Origin: Mycobacterium sp. 1245111.1 | Lineage (GTDB): Bacteria; Actinomycetota; Actinomycetes; Mycobacteriales; Mycobacteriaceae | Length of the DNA: 64,000 nt | Assembly: GCF_001673405.1 (NCBI RefSeq) | Contig: NZ_LZLV01000152.1 | Coordinates: 29,168 to 93,167, forward strand | Reading direction: 5' to 3' | Shown: piece by piece, positions 36,940-44,570 of the stretch | How the letters are laid out: each line of letters opens with the position of its first letter | Position numbering within the stretch: position 1 is the first letter of the stretch | Translations under genes and position numbers: made by a program | The notes under the pieces: generated by a model | The model's database searches: none | Told to the model about the DNA's origin: nothing | Seen by the model: the letters and a program-made list of their open reading frames with translations, nothing else

Positions 36940-36946
36940 AAAGGGG
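36940..36946 (+). promoter_or_regulatory. Ribosome-binding site for the long SigH form
   Basis: AAAGGGG lies 7 nt before GTG 36954. It supports translation from a start 38 codons upstream of the ATG usually annotated. The internal ATG at 37068 has only a weak AAGGGA 14 nt upstream. Confidence 0.6.
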
Positions 36947-36953
36947 AAATCGC

Positions 36954-37748
36954 GTGTCAACGGCGACAAGCCTCATGGGCGAGCAGCGGTTGGCCGGGTG
37001 CCCGACGGGTCCGGTGTTATTGGACCTGTTCACCGGTATCGCGACAGAAGGGACTGCGTTACTCACTATGGCTGATACCGATAGCGCCACCGAGTCGGAA
37101 GTCACGCTTGACACCGACGACGGCGCTGAAACATCACGTCGCAGCCGCGCCGACGAAACCGACGCGGAACTCACCGCCCGCTTCGAGCGTGACGCGATCC
37201 CGCTGCTGGACCAGCTCTACGGCGGCGCCCTACGGATGACCCGCAATCCGGCCGACGCCGAAGACCTGCTCCAGGAGACCATGGTCAAGGCCTACGCGGG
37301 CTTCCGGTCGTTCAAAGAGGGCACCAACCTCAAGGCGTGGCTGTACCGCATCCTGACCAACACCTACATCAACAGCTACCGCAAGAAGCAGCGCCAGCCG
37401 GCGCAGTACCCGACCGACGAGATCACCGACTGGCAGTTGGCGGCGACGGCCGAGCACACGTCGACCGGGCTGCGTTCCGCCGAGGTCGAGGCGCTCGAGG
37501 CGTTGCCCGACACCGAGATCAAAGAAGCCCTGCAGGCGTTGCCCGAGGAGTTTCGAATGGCGGTGTATTACGCCGACGTCGAAGGTTTTCCCTACAAAGA
37601 GATCGCCGAAATCATGGACACTCCGATCGGGACGGTGATGTCGCGGCTGCACCGCGGCCGGCGTCAGCTGCGTGAACTGCTGACCGATGTCGCCAAGGAC
37701 CGAGGGTTCATTCGCGGGGACCAGGCACCGGAGGAGGTGTCGTCATGA
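36954..37748 (+). CDS. sigH: ECF sigma factor SigH, with an apparent N-terminally extended form
   Basis: Alternative sigma factor for oxidative, thiol and heat stress, controlled by RshA. The sigma-70 region 2 is in ALRMTRNPADAEDLLQETM and AWLYRILTNTYINSYRKK. Region 4 is in YKEIAEIMDTPIGTVMSRLHRGRR. Starting at ATG 37068 gives 226 residues, like H37Rv SigH (216). The frame from GTG 36954, which has the better Shine-Dalgarno, gives 264. Streptomyces SigR and M. smegmatis SigH are reported to make a longer, unstable isoform from an upstream start, and this layout fits that. The stop overlaps the rshA ATG. Confidence 0.95.
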   Translation: MSTATSLMGEQRLAGCPTGPVLLDLFTGIATEGTALLTMADTDSATESEVTLDTDDGAETSRRSRADETDAELTARFERDAIPLLDQLYGGALRMTRNPADAEDLLQETMVKAYAGFRSFKEGTNLKAWLYRILTNTYINSYRKKQRQPAQYPTDEITDWQLAATAEHTSTGLRSAEVEALEALPDTEIKEALQALPEEFRMAVYYADVEGFPYKEIAEIMDTPIGTVMSRLHRGRRQLRELLTDVAKDRGFIRGDQAPEEVSS

Positions 37749-38020
37749 GCGAGTTTTCGTCACAGCCGCCGATCAAGGCGGAATGCGCCGAGGTGCTCGC
37801 CGAGGTATGGGCCCTGCTCGACGGTGAGTGCAGCCCCGAAACACAGGCCAAGCTCAGGCAGCATCTCGAGGACTGCCCGCCCTGTTTTCAGTACTACGGG
37901 CTGGAGGAGCGGTTGAAGATGCTGATCTCCACCAAGTGCCGAGGCGAGCGGGCTCCGGAGAGCCTGCGCCAGCGCCTGCGGGTGGAAATCAGCCGGACCA
38001 CCATCATCAAGGAGCGCTAA
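37745..38020 (+). CDS. rshA: Anti-sigma factor RshA (zinc-binding, redox-sensing)
   Basis: A 91-residue anti-sigma factor that holds SigH inactive until oxidised. The ZAS motif H-x3-C-x2-C is His40, Cys44 and Cys47 (HLEDCPPC), with a further Cys at residue 14. The ATG at 37745 overlaps the sigH TGA by 4 nt, so the pair is made in step. In M. tuberculosis PknB phosphorylation also weakens this complex. A strong stem-loop follows 22 nt after the stop. Confidence 0.96.
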   Translation: MSEFSSQPPIKAECAEVLAEVWALLDGECSPETQAKLRQHLEDCPPCFQYYGLEERLKMLISTKCRGERAPESLRQRLRVEISRTTIIKER

Positions 38021-38042
38021 AGCCCGTCGGGCAATCCACAAA

Positions 38043-38085
38043 AACAAAGACGCGGGCCGCCTGTCGGACGGTCCGCGTCTTTGTT
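38043..38085. terminator. Bidirectional stem-loop terminator between rshA and the bL37 gene
   Basis: AACAAAGACGCGG at 38043-38055 is perfectly complementary to CCGCGTCTTTGTT at 38073-38085, and the stem extends by a further G-U and three pairs inside. It ends in T-rich sequence on either strand. It lies between convergent genes and can serve both. Confidence 0.85.
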
Positions 38086-38100
38086 GGTTCGAGCGGTTGG

Positions 38101-38175
38101 TTAAGCGTTGGGCCGCTTGCCGTGGTTGGCCTTGCTGTGCTTGCGGTCGCGCTTTTTCCGGCCTCGCTTGGCCAT
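38101..38175 (-). CDS. Small ribosomal-associated protein bL37
   Basis: A 24-residue, extremely basic protein, MAKRGRKKRDRKHSKANHGK plus RPNA. It matches the mycobacterial 50S-subunit protein bL37 identified in M. smegmatis ribosome structures. The ATG at 38175 has AGGAGG at 38183-38188, 7 nt upstream, which strongly supports translation. It is too short for most gene finders. It sits 67 nt downstream of the secreted-protein gene on the same strand and is followed by the shared terminator. Confidence 0.93.
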   Translation of the reverse strand: MAKRGRKKRDRKHSKANHGKRPNA

Positions 38176-38242
38176 GACTGATCCTCCTCGCAGTTCTGCT
38201 TGCCGGTCAGTCTGTCATGCCGCCGCCGGTATAAGCCAACTG

Positions 38243-38929
38243 CTAGACGACGGGAACGTGCACCAGGGTGCCGCCGTTCGCGCTCGCCGACGCGACCGGG
38301 CCCTGCTGTCCGGCCAGCGGGACCTGACCGACGCCGGGTGCCAGCGGAGCGGGGCCGCCAGGGTTTTGGCCCGGCAATCCGCCCAGCCCGGGCGTCTGGC
38401 CCGGTAGCTGCTGACTGGTGAGTCCGCCTGGGTAACCGGGAACCTGGCCGGGCAGTCCACCCAGCCCGGGGGTCTGACCCGGCAGGGTCTGCCCCGGAAG
38501 GCCACCCAGCCCGGGGGTCTGACCCGGCAGGGTCTGCCCCGGAAGGCCACCCGGCAACCCACCTGGGACGCCGCCGGGCAACCCACCTGGGACGCCGAGA
38601 CCACCGGGCAGGCCGCCCGGAAGGCCGGCACCGCCGCCGCCGAGCGCGCTGGTGGCCGGCATCAGCAGGTCACCGGCACCGGGGATGACGTTGTTCATCA
38701 GCCCGCTCAGTGAGCCGAACAGCGAGTTGGCGATGTTCACCGCGCTGCCCGCGCCTCCGGGCATACCGGGGATCGGGTCATCGGCGGCGAATGGTTGCTG
38801 GGGAGCGGCGGCGGCCGCGCCGGCACCGAGCCCGACCAAGGCGTATGCCGCCACGGCCATCCCGAAACCGGTGGCCACTCGACGCAGTGGTCCGCGAGCT
38901 GTCGTACGCGCAAACATGTTGTCGGACAA
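38243..38929 (-). CDS. Secreted Gly/Pro/Leu-rich repeat protein
   Basis: A 228-residue exported protein of unknown function. The signal peptide runs from the basic TTARGPLRRVATG through a hydrophobic helix to AAAAAPQQ, with likely cleavage after AAA. The middle is collagen-like, rich in GLPGG and LPGQTPGLGG units, including a 15-residue unit repeated exactly. The frame continues to a TTG at 39007. GAGGAG lies 7 nt before TTG 38929 but 19 nt before the ATG at 38917, so TTG 38929 is chosen. No PE or PPE domain is present. It diverges from the TB7.3 gene. Confidence 0.75.
   Translation of the reverse strand: MSDNMFARTTARGPLRRVATGFGMAVAAYALVGLGAGAAAAAPQQPFAADDPIPGMPGGAGSAVNIANSLFGSLSGLMNNVIPGAGDLLMPATSALGGGGAGLPGGLPGGLGVPGGLPGGVPGGLPGGLPGQTLPGQTPGLGGLPGQTLPGQTPGLGGLPGQVPGYPGGLTSQQLPGQTPGLGGLPGQNPGGPAPLAPGVGQVPLAGQQGPVASASANGGTLVHVPVV
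38461..38550. repeat. Exact tandem repeat of 45 bp within the secreted-protein gene
   Basis: Bases 38461-38505 and 38506-38550 are identical, encoding a 15-residue PGQT/GLGGLPG unit twice. More diverged units extend to about 38365. Such an array can expand or contract by slippage or recombination. Confidence 0.9.
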
Positions 38930-39262
38930 CGGAATACTCCTCAAATTCGGATGTTTCACTCCAAGAGCCTCAGGCACTCCAATCACTTTGGACACTCTGC
39001 TTGCCAAATGTCACAGTTCGAACACGACACCGTCACAGAAGCGGCTCTATAGGTTCTCTTAGTGATCTTGGAGTTTGCTTATCGATACCTCCGTGACACG
39101 AATCGTGACCTTTCAGCTGCAGAAACCCAGCGCCAGGACGCCGCGCCGCCGCCGTCGGACGCTCGGAGTGCAACGAGTGAAACCGGTTGTGGTTCGATGA
39201 AGCCACGCAATTGCCGACAGGACTGGCTGAGCAGACGGGGCCGGCTGACGAACGGGGTGATG
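38930..39262. other. Divergent intergenic region, 333 bp without a gene
   Basis: Separates the secreted-protein gene (minus) from the TB7.3 gene (plus) and should hold both promoters. It has a GAGGAG Shine-Dalgarno for the minus gene at 38937-38942. The plus-strand frame is open from 39062 into TB7.3, but its codons look non-conserved. I see no RNA gene or repeat in it. Confidence 0.6.
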
Positions 39263-39478
39263 ATGGCCGAGGACGTGCGGGCAGAGATCGTGGCCAGCGT
39301 GCTCGAGGTCGTGGTCCACGAGGGCGACCAGATCGGCGAGGGTGACACCCTGGTGCTGCTGGAATCGATGAAGATGGAAATCCCGGTTCTGGCCGAGGTC
39401 GCCGGCACCGTCAGCAAGGTGAGTGTGGCCGTCGGCGACGTCATCCAAGCCGGCGACCTGATCGCTGTGATCAGCTAG
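39263..39478 (+). CDS. Small biotinylated protein TB7.3
   Basis: A 71-residue free-standing biotinyl/lipoyl domain, ortholog of Rv3221c (TB7.3). The biotinylation motif is ESMKME with the modified Lys at residue 37. The mirrored half ends GDVIQAGDLIAVIS. The third start of a GTG-ATG-ATG run is chosen to match the known 71-residue form. pdtaS follows after 29 nt. It probably serves as a biotin carrier, but a partner carboxylase is not encoded nearby. Confidence 0.95.
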   Translation: MAEDVRAEIVASVLEVVVHEGDQIGEGDTLVLLESMKMEIPVLAEVAGTVSKVSVAVGDVIQAGDLIAVIS

Positions 39479-39507
39479 CCGTTTGAGCTTCACTACGGAG
39501 ATCGCCG

Positions 39508-41022
39508 ATGTCCACTCTCGGTGACCTGCTCGCCGAACACACCGTCCTGCCGGGCAGCGCCGTCGATCACCTGCATGCCGTGGTGGGTGAGTGGCAGCTG
39601 CTGGCCGACCTGTCGTTCGCCGACTACCTCATGTGGGTTCGCCGCGAAGACGATTCGCTGGTCTGCGTTGCACAGTGTCGGCCGAACACTGCGCCCACGG
39701 TTCTGCTGCGCGACGCGGTGGGAACCGTCGTCGCCGCCGATCGCATGCCGCCGATCTCTGCGGCGTTCGAGTCGGGGGCGATTCGCCTGGAAAGTGATGC
39801 GGGCCAACAGTATTCGTGGCAGCAGACCGGAGTGAACATCGAAGCGGTTCCCGTGCGCTACGGCGACGCGGTGGTAGCGGTGCTGACGCATCAGACCGCG
39901 GTCGCCGGCACCCCGAAGTCCAGTCAGCTCGAGACCGCCTACCTCGACTGCGCCGCGGACCTGGTCCACATGCTCTCGCAGGGCACCTTTCCCAACGTGG
40001 GCGACCTGGCGATGTCGCGGTCGAGCCCGCGGGTCGGTGACGGATTCATCCGCCTCGACGTCGGCGGCGTGGTCTCCTATGCCAGCCCGAACGCGCTGTC
40101 GGCGTACCACCGGATGGGCCTCACGTCAGAGTTGGAGGGGCACAACCTGATTGCGATCACCCGTCCGCTGATCTCCGACCCGTTCGAGGCTCACGAACTC
40201 GCCGAGCACGTGCTGAACTCGCTGCGCGGCGGCGCCAGCATGCGCATCGAGGTCGACGCCGGGGGTGCCGCGGTGCTGTTGCGGACGCTGCCGCTGGTCA
40301 TCGACGGGTCGGCGGCCGGCGCGGCCGTGCTGGTCCGCGACGTCACCGAGATCAAACGCCGCGACCGAGCGCTGATGTCCAAGGACGCCACCATCCGGGA
40401 GATCCACCACCGGGTGAAGAACAACCTGCAGACTGTCGCGGCGCTACTGCGACTCCAGGCCCGGCGGACCACCAACGCCGAGGGCCGGGAAGCGCTGCTC
40501 GAATCGGTGCGACGGGTGTCGTCGATCGCGTTGGTGCACGACGCGCTGTCGATGTCGGTCGACGAGGAGGTCAACCTCGACGAGGTGATCGACCGCATCT
40601 TGCCGATCATGAACGACGTGGCAACCGTCGACACCCCGATCCGGATCAACCGGGCCGGCATACTCGGCGTCCTGGACTCTGATCGCGCGACCGCGCTGAT
40701 CATGGTGATCACCGAGCTCGTCCAGAACGCCATCGAGCACGCCTTCGATCCGGCGACCTGCGAATCCGCCGCGGGCGGCGGGTCGGTGACGATCCGTGCC
40801 GAACGTTCCGCGCGCTGGCTCGACGTGGTGGTGCACGACAACGGCCGGGGGCTGCCCGAGGGCTTCAGTATCGAGAAGTCCGATCGGCTCGGCCTCCAGA
40901 TCGTGCGGACGCTGGTCTCGGCCGAACTCGACGGCTCCCTGAGCATGCAGGACGCCCCGGAAGGCGGAACGGACGTGCTGTTGCGGGTCCCGATCGGACG
41001 TCGCGCGCGAGCCGCACACTAG
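39508..41022 (+). CDS. pdtaS: Soluble sensor histidine kinase PdtaS
   Basis: A 504-residue cytosolic kinase, ortholog of Rv3220c. In mycobacteria it signals to the RNA-binding antiterminator PdtaR, encoded elsewhere. N-terminal GAF- and PAS-like domains occupy roughly residues 1-280. The HisKA_2 phospho-acceptor region is REIHHRVKNNLQTVAALLRL. The HATPase part follows with NAIEHAFDP, DNGRGLPEGF and GLQIV. No membrane helix is present. ATG 39508 has GGAG upstream. A perfect 12-bp stem-loop follows the stop. Confidence 0.95.
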   Translation: MSTLGDLLAEHTVLPGSAVDHLHAVVGEWQLLADLSFADYLMWVRREDDSLVCVAQCRPNTAPTVLLRDAVGTVVAADRMPPISAAFESGAIRLESDAGQQYSWQQTGVNIEAVPVRYGDAVVAVLTHQTAVAGTPKSSQLETAYLDCAADLVHMLSQGTFPNVGDLAMSRSSPRVGDGFIRLDVGGVVSYASPNALSAYHRMGLTSELEGHNLIAITRPLISDPFEAHELAEHVLNSLRGGASMRIEVDAGGAAVLLRTLPLVIDGSAAGAAVLVRDVTEIKRRDRALMSKDATIREIHHRVKNNLQTVAALLRLQARRTTNAEGREALLESVRRVSSIALVHDALSMSVDEEVNLDEVIDRILPIMNDVATVDTPIRINRAGILGVLDSDRATALIMVITELVQNAIEHAFDPATCESAAGGGSVTIRAERSARWLDVVVHDNGRGLPEGFSIEKSDRLGLQIVRTLVSAELDGSLSMQDAPEGGTDVLLRVPIGRRARAAH

Positions 41023-41033
41023 CCCCGCACACA

Positions 41034-41069
41034 ACGGTGCGGCCCCGACTTCCGTCAGGGCCGCACCGT
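41034..41069. terminator. Stem-loop terminator between pdtaS and whiB1
   Basis: ACGGTGCGGCCC at 41034-41045 pairs perfectly with GGGCCGCACCGT at 41058-41069 around a 12-nt loop. It lies between convergent genes and has no U tract, as is common in mycobacteria. Confidence 0.75.
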
Positions 41070-41084
41070 GGTAAGCGACTTGGG

Positions 41085-41339
41085 TCAGACCCCGGTACGG
41101 GCCTTCGTCCGAGCGTTGCGACGCTTCAGTGCGCGGCGCTCGTCTTCGCTCATTCCACCCCACACGCCGGAGTCCTGCCCGGTGTTGAGCGCCCACGACA
41201 GGCACTCGGTGGTAACCGGGCAGCGGTTGCAGACCAGTTTTGCGTCGGCGATCTGGGCGAGAGCCGGACCGCTGTTCCCGACAGGGAAGAACAGCTCCGG
41301 GTCCTCGTCGCGACAGACCGCTGTGTGGCGCCAATCCAT
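41085..41339 (-). CDS. whiB1: Iron-sulfur transcription factor WhiB1
   Basis: An 84-residue essential Wbl protein whose 4Fe-4S cluster reacts with nitric oxide and which binds the housekeeping sigma factor. The cluster ligands are Cys9, Cys37, Cys40 and Cys46 (CNRCPVTTEC). The GVWGG turn and the basic C-terminal KRRNARTKART that contacts DNA follow. The length equals Rv3219. It has a long upstream region with a Crp-like site. The 41340-41598 gap holds its promoter and no gene I can support. Confidence 0.98.
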   Translation of the reverse strand: MDWRHTAVCRDEDPELFFPVGNSGPALAQIADAKLVCNRCPVTTECLSWALNTGQDSGVWGGMSEDERRALKRRNARTKARTGV

Positions 41340-41489
41340 TAGTCGTTACTCCTCACTGTGTGCGCAGCAATGCGCACGAATGATTTTCTTCGGCTGTTAA
41401 CGCAGGCACAAGAATTGTTTCCGTACCGTTGCATGCGATTGTTCGATCGTTTCACAGGCTCAACAGATGTCAATAGCAGCTCGTTGGTC

Positions 41490-41505
41490 CGTGGGCTATC
41501 TCACT
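41490..41505 (-). promoter_or_regulatory. Crp-like site upstream of whiB1
   Basis: On the minus strand the sequence reads AGTGAGATAGCCCACG, with half sites GTG and CAC separated by 8 bp. It lies about 150 bp upstream of the whiB1 ATG. M. tuberculosis whiB1 is controlled by cAMP receptor protein through sites of this form. Confidence 0.65.
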
Positions 41506-41598
41506 TCAGAGATCCGTTACCAAATCCCTTAATCGTTTGTACTACACTGCGTTCCGGCCTGACCAGTGGTTTTGCCCACATCTCAGGTTCTTCGCAGG

Positions 41599-42567
41599 TC
41601 ACAAAGCCCTTTTCGCGGGTGGAGCGACGACATCCAGGGCGTCGGGAACCGACCGGAATGTCATGACCTCGCGCAGACCGAGGTAGTCGCCGTCGATTTG
41701 GCTCGCCATGGGTGGATCGGCACACGTGACCCGCACCCACTCCGCGTTGTCGTCGCGAACTACCTGCTCACCCGCGATTTTCGGCTGCTTGGCGAACATC
41801 TGCGCGACCAGCCGCAGGCTCGGCACCACCTTCAGCTTGGTGACGCCGAAGACCCCTAACCCGGACTCGAAACTGGTCGTGGGATTGGTGCACATCGGGC
41901 GGGCGTCGGCGTAGGTCCACGGGCTCGAGTTGGACACGAAGACGAAGTACGTGCCAGTCACTGGCGCGCGGCCGGACACCTCCACGGTCAGCCGTGGAGG
42001 CTTGCGGGAGTAGCCGAGGGTGGCCCGCGTGGCGGCCAGGATGTAGCGGGTCGGCGTGACCTTGCGGCCCTTTTCGCGCTGCGCTTCCACCTTGGCAACC
42101 GCTTCGGCGTCGACGCCCATCCCGGCGTTCAGCACCGCCCACTGCTCGCCGCAGTCGATCAGCCCGATCCGGCGCCACTGCTTTTCCGGGCCGTACTTGT
42201 CCAGCAGCCAGATCAGCTCGTTGGTGGCGTCGATCGGGCCGGCCGGAATGCCCAGCGAGCGCGCCGTGACATTGGCCGATCCGCCCGGCACGATCGCCAG
42301 CGCCGGCACATGGCCGGTGGGCAGTCCGTCGCGGGGTTTACCCAGCAGGCCGTTGACCACGTTGCTCACCGTGCCGTCACCACCGTGCACGACCACCAGG
42401 TCCACCCCGTCCCGCACCGCGGCCCGGGCGATTTCGCCACCATGGCCGCGGTGGCGGGTGTGCTCGACGGTCAACTCGAGACGGCTTTTGAGCGCGTGCG
42501 CCAGCAGATCGCGGCCGGCCGTCGTCGTCGAGGTCGCGGTCGGGTTGACGATCAGCACGGCGCGCAT
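41599..42567 (-). CDS. Diacylglycerol/lipid kinase family protein
   Basis: A 322-residue kinase of the DAGK catalytic family, ortholog of Rv3218. The nucleotide-binding motif VVHGGDGTVSNVVNGLL and the strand ALAIVPGGSANVTARSLGI are conserved. It phosphorylates a lipid or sphingoid-like alcohol, but the substrate is unknown. ATG 42567 has TAGGCT 8 nt upstream on its strand, almost abutting the -10 of the divergent gene. It is transcribed toward whiB1. Confidence 0.9.
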   Translation of the reverse strand: MRAVLIVNPTATSTTTAGRDLLAHALKSRLELTVEHTRHRGHGGEIARAAVRDGVDLVVVHGGDGTVSNVVNGLLGKPRDGLPTGHVPALAIVPGGSANVTARSLGIPAGPIDATNELIWLLDKYGPEKQWRRIGLIDCGEQWAVLNAGMGVDAEAVAKVEAQREKGRKVTPTRYILAATRATLGYSRKPPRLTVEVSGRAPVTGTYFVFVSNSSPWTYADARPMCTNPTTSFESGLGVFGVTKLKVVPSLRLVAQMFAKQPKIAGEQVVRDDNAEWVRVTCADPPMASQIDGDYLGLREVMTFRSVPDALDVVAPPAKRAL

Positions 42568-42598
42568 GACGCCAAAGCCTACGGCCCCGGGCTATGGC

Positions 42599-42604
42599 TA
42601 CGCT
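42599..42604 (+). promoter_or_regulatory. Leaderless -10 of the Rv3217c-like gene
   Basis: TACGCT is followed by 6 nt and GTG 42611. This decides for that start over GTG 42605, which directly abuts the hexamer. Confidence 0.5.
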
Positions 42605-42610
42605 GTGCTG

Positions 42611-43039
42611 GTGATCAGCCGTCCTCCGGCCGCCGTGCGCGGCGCGGGTCTCGTCGTCGCTGCTCAGGGCGTGACGGGCGTGGTGGTCGCCGCTGTCCTG
42701 CTGATCCGGGCGATCGGCGGCGCAAGCCAGCGCGGCAACAATGTGTTCGGGACGTCCGCATGGTTCGCGCTGGCCGGGGGTGCGGTACTGGCGGCCGGGT
42801 GGGCGCTGCTTGTCGGCCGCCGCTGGGGCCGCGGGCTGGCGGTGTTCGCCGAGCTGTTGCTGCTGGGCGTCGCGTACTACCTGACGACGGGCTCGCACCG
42901 GCCGCTGATCGGGCTACCGGTGGCCGCGCTGTGCGTGACGGTGTTGGCGTTGTTGTTCAGCCCCGCCGCGCTGCGCTGGGTCTCTGGCGACGGTCAGGAT
43001 TCGGCCAGCGCGGCCAATTCCGGGCCCGACACCCGGTAG
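42611..43039 (+). CDS. Conserved membrane protein (Rv3217c-like)
   Basis: A 142-residue protein with four predicted membrane helices: AGLVVAAQGVTGVVVAAVLLI, the GTSAWFALAGGAVLAAGW segment, AVFAELLLLGVAYYL and LPVAALCVTVLALLF. The C-terminus is short and polar. The start is GTG 42611, chosen from the -10 spacing. Its last 46 bp overlap the end of the convergent GNAT gene. Function unknown. Confidence 0.85.
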   Translation: MISRPPAAVRGAGLVVAAQGVTGVVVAAVLLIRAIGGASQRGNNVFGTSAWFALAGGAVLAAGWALLVGRRWGRGLAVFAELLLLGVAYYLTTGSHRPLIGLPVAALCVTVLALLFSPAALRWVSGDGQDSASAANSGPDTR

Positions 43040-43473
43040 GTGGTCCACTCCCGCTGCGGCTGACCGCCGGCGGCGTCGTACAGCGTGATCGCGTCGGCGT
43101 TCCAGTTCAACACCGCCCACGACAGTCGTGTGTACCCGTGGTCCACGCATTCCTTCGCCAGCGCGGTCAGCAGGCCCCGCGCCAGCCCGAGGCGGCGAAA
43201 TTGCGGGCGCACGAACAGGTCCTCCAAGTAGATGCCCTCGACGCCGTCCCAGGTCGAGAAGTTCAGGAACCACAGCGCCATCGCCGCGACCTCGCCGTCC
43301 ACGTCGGCGACGTGTGCCCGCAGTGTCGGTGACTCATCGAAAAGCGCTGAGCTGATTTGTGATTCGACTACGGTGCACTGATCGGGGGCCTTCTCGAAGT
43401 GGGCCAGGCCGTGGATCATCTCGGTGATCGCCGCGGCGTCAGCCGGTTCGGCGCGACGGATGCTGATGCTCAT
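42994..43473 (-). CDS. GNAT-family N-acetyltransferase (SSAT-like)
   Basis: A 159-residue acetyltransferase, ortholog of Rv3216. The acetyl-CoA motif is in YLEDLFVRPQFRRLGLARGLL. The profile (FEKAPDQCTVVE, WDGVEGIYLEDL) resembles spermidine/thialysine acetyltransferases, so a diamine-like substrate is possible. The stop lies within the 3' end of the convergent membrane-protein gene. Its ATG overlaps the entC TGA by 4 nt. Confidence 0.9.
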   Translation of the reverse strand: MSISIRRAEPADAAAITEMIHGLAHFEKAPDQCTVVESQISSALFDESPTLRAHVADVDGEVAAMALWFLNFSTWDGVEGIYLEDLFVRPQFRRLGLARGLLTALAKECVDHGYTRLSWAVLNWNADAITLYDAAGGQPQREWTTYRVSGPELAALAES

Positions 43474-44570
43474 GGCTGAACCCCCAGCGCGGTCAGAATG
43501 GTGATGAATTTGGTTGTCGTCTCGGCGACTTCGCCATCGGGATCGGATTCGGCGACAATGCCACCGCCGGCGTGGGCGAGCGCGGACAGGCGATCAGCGG
43601 AGAGTTGCGCCCCGCGCAGAGTGACCACCCAGCGTCCGTCCCCGCTTGCGTCACACCAGCCCACCGCCCCGGCGTAAAACCCGCGATCGCCCTCCAGCGT
43701 TTTGATCAGTCGCGCGGCGGTCTCGGTGGGCACTCCGCCGACCGCCGGAGTGGGGTGTAGTGCGAGTGCCAAATCGATTGCAGTGGTTGAGATGTCGCGC
43801 AGCCGGCCGGTGATCGGGGTACTGAGATGCCACAGCGCTGTGGTGCGACTCAGGATCGGTTGCGGCGGAAAATCCAATTCGCTGCACAGCGGTCGCAGCG
43901 CCTCGACCATGGTGTCGATCACCAACTGATGCTCGTGGTGATCCTTCGCCGAGGCGGCAAGCGCAGCACCGGCGGCGGCGTCGTCCTCGGGATCAGCGGC
44001 GCGCGGCGCCGACCCGGCGAATGGCTGGCAGCTCACCCGATCGCCGTCGCGGGCCACCAGCAATTCGGGGCTGGCGCCGACCAGCGCCGTGCCAGTGTGC
44101 ATGCCGCCCGCCGCCGACAGGTCGACCAGGTAGCCGTAGGCGGCCGGATCGTCGTCGACCAAGCGCCGCAAGATGATTCGGGCGTCCAGCGGAGCATCGG
44201 CCGCCAGCTGCAGGGCCCGGGCCAGCACCACCTTCTGCAGCGTGCCACCGGCGGCGGTCAGCTCCTCGCATGCGCGTCGAACCCGCTCGCGGTGTTCCCC
44301 GGGCGGCGGAAACGCACCGACCACTCGGACGCGCGGCATCGGCCCGGTCGGCCAGTCGGGCAACGTGTTCACGTGCTGCACCGAACGCGGTGCCGTCAAC
44401 GCCGCCGGGGCGTCGATGTCAAATGGCAACGCGCCCAACACTATTGACACCGCACCTGAGTGCAGCGCAGACTGCGCGCTGGCGACGTCGCGATAGCAGC
44501 ACTGCACACCGTCGGCGATCACCGCTCCGGCCGGCCCGCACAGCACAAACGGTGGCTCAGTGATGCTCAC
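43470..44570 (-). CDS. entC: Isochorismate synthase
   Basis: A 366-residue chorismate-utilising enzyme making isochorismate, ortholog of Rv3215. In mycobacteria salicylate for mycobactin is made by MbtI, so this enzyme more likely feeds menaquinone. The family signatures are LQKVVLARAL near the middle and HPTPAVGGVPTETA and GFYAGAVGWCDASGDG near the C-terminus. The frame extends upstream in minus sense to 44924, but GTG 44570 overlaps the gpm2 TGA by 4 nt and gives family length. Confidence 0.93.
   Translation of the reverse strand: MSITEPPFVLCGPAGAVIADGVQCCYRDVASAQSALHSGAVSIVLGALPFDIDAPAALTAPRSVQHVNTLPDWPTGPMPRVRVVGAFPPPGEHRERVRRACEELTAAGGTLQKVVLARALQLAADAPLDARIILRRLVDDDPAAYGYLVDLSAAGGMHTGTALVGASPELLVARDGDRVSCQPFAGSAPRAADPEDDAAAGAALAASAKDHHEHQLVIDTMVEALRPLCSELDFPPQPILSRTTALWHLSTPITGRLRDISTTAIDLALALHPTPAVGGVPTETAARLIKTLEGDRGFYAGAVGWCDASGDGRWVVTLRGAQLSADRLSALAHAGGGIVAESDPDGEVAETTTKFITILTALGVQP

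Noticed and set aside
38461..38550. CRISPR array
   Set aside because: The repeat units are adjacent with no spacers and are coding.
38243..38929. PE_PGRS or PPE interpretation of the Gly-rich protein
   Set aside because: There is a normal signal peptide and no PE or PPE motif; the repeats are GLPG-type.
39062..39262. N-terminal extension of the TB7.3 protein from 39062
   Set aside because: The codons look non-conserved and the known protein is 71 residues starting MAEDVRAE at 39263.
41358..41666. Small plus-strand gene upstream of whiB1
   Set aside because: No ribosome-binding site or conserved sequence; it spans the whiB1 promoter and the 3' end of the lipid kinase gene.
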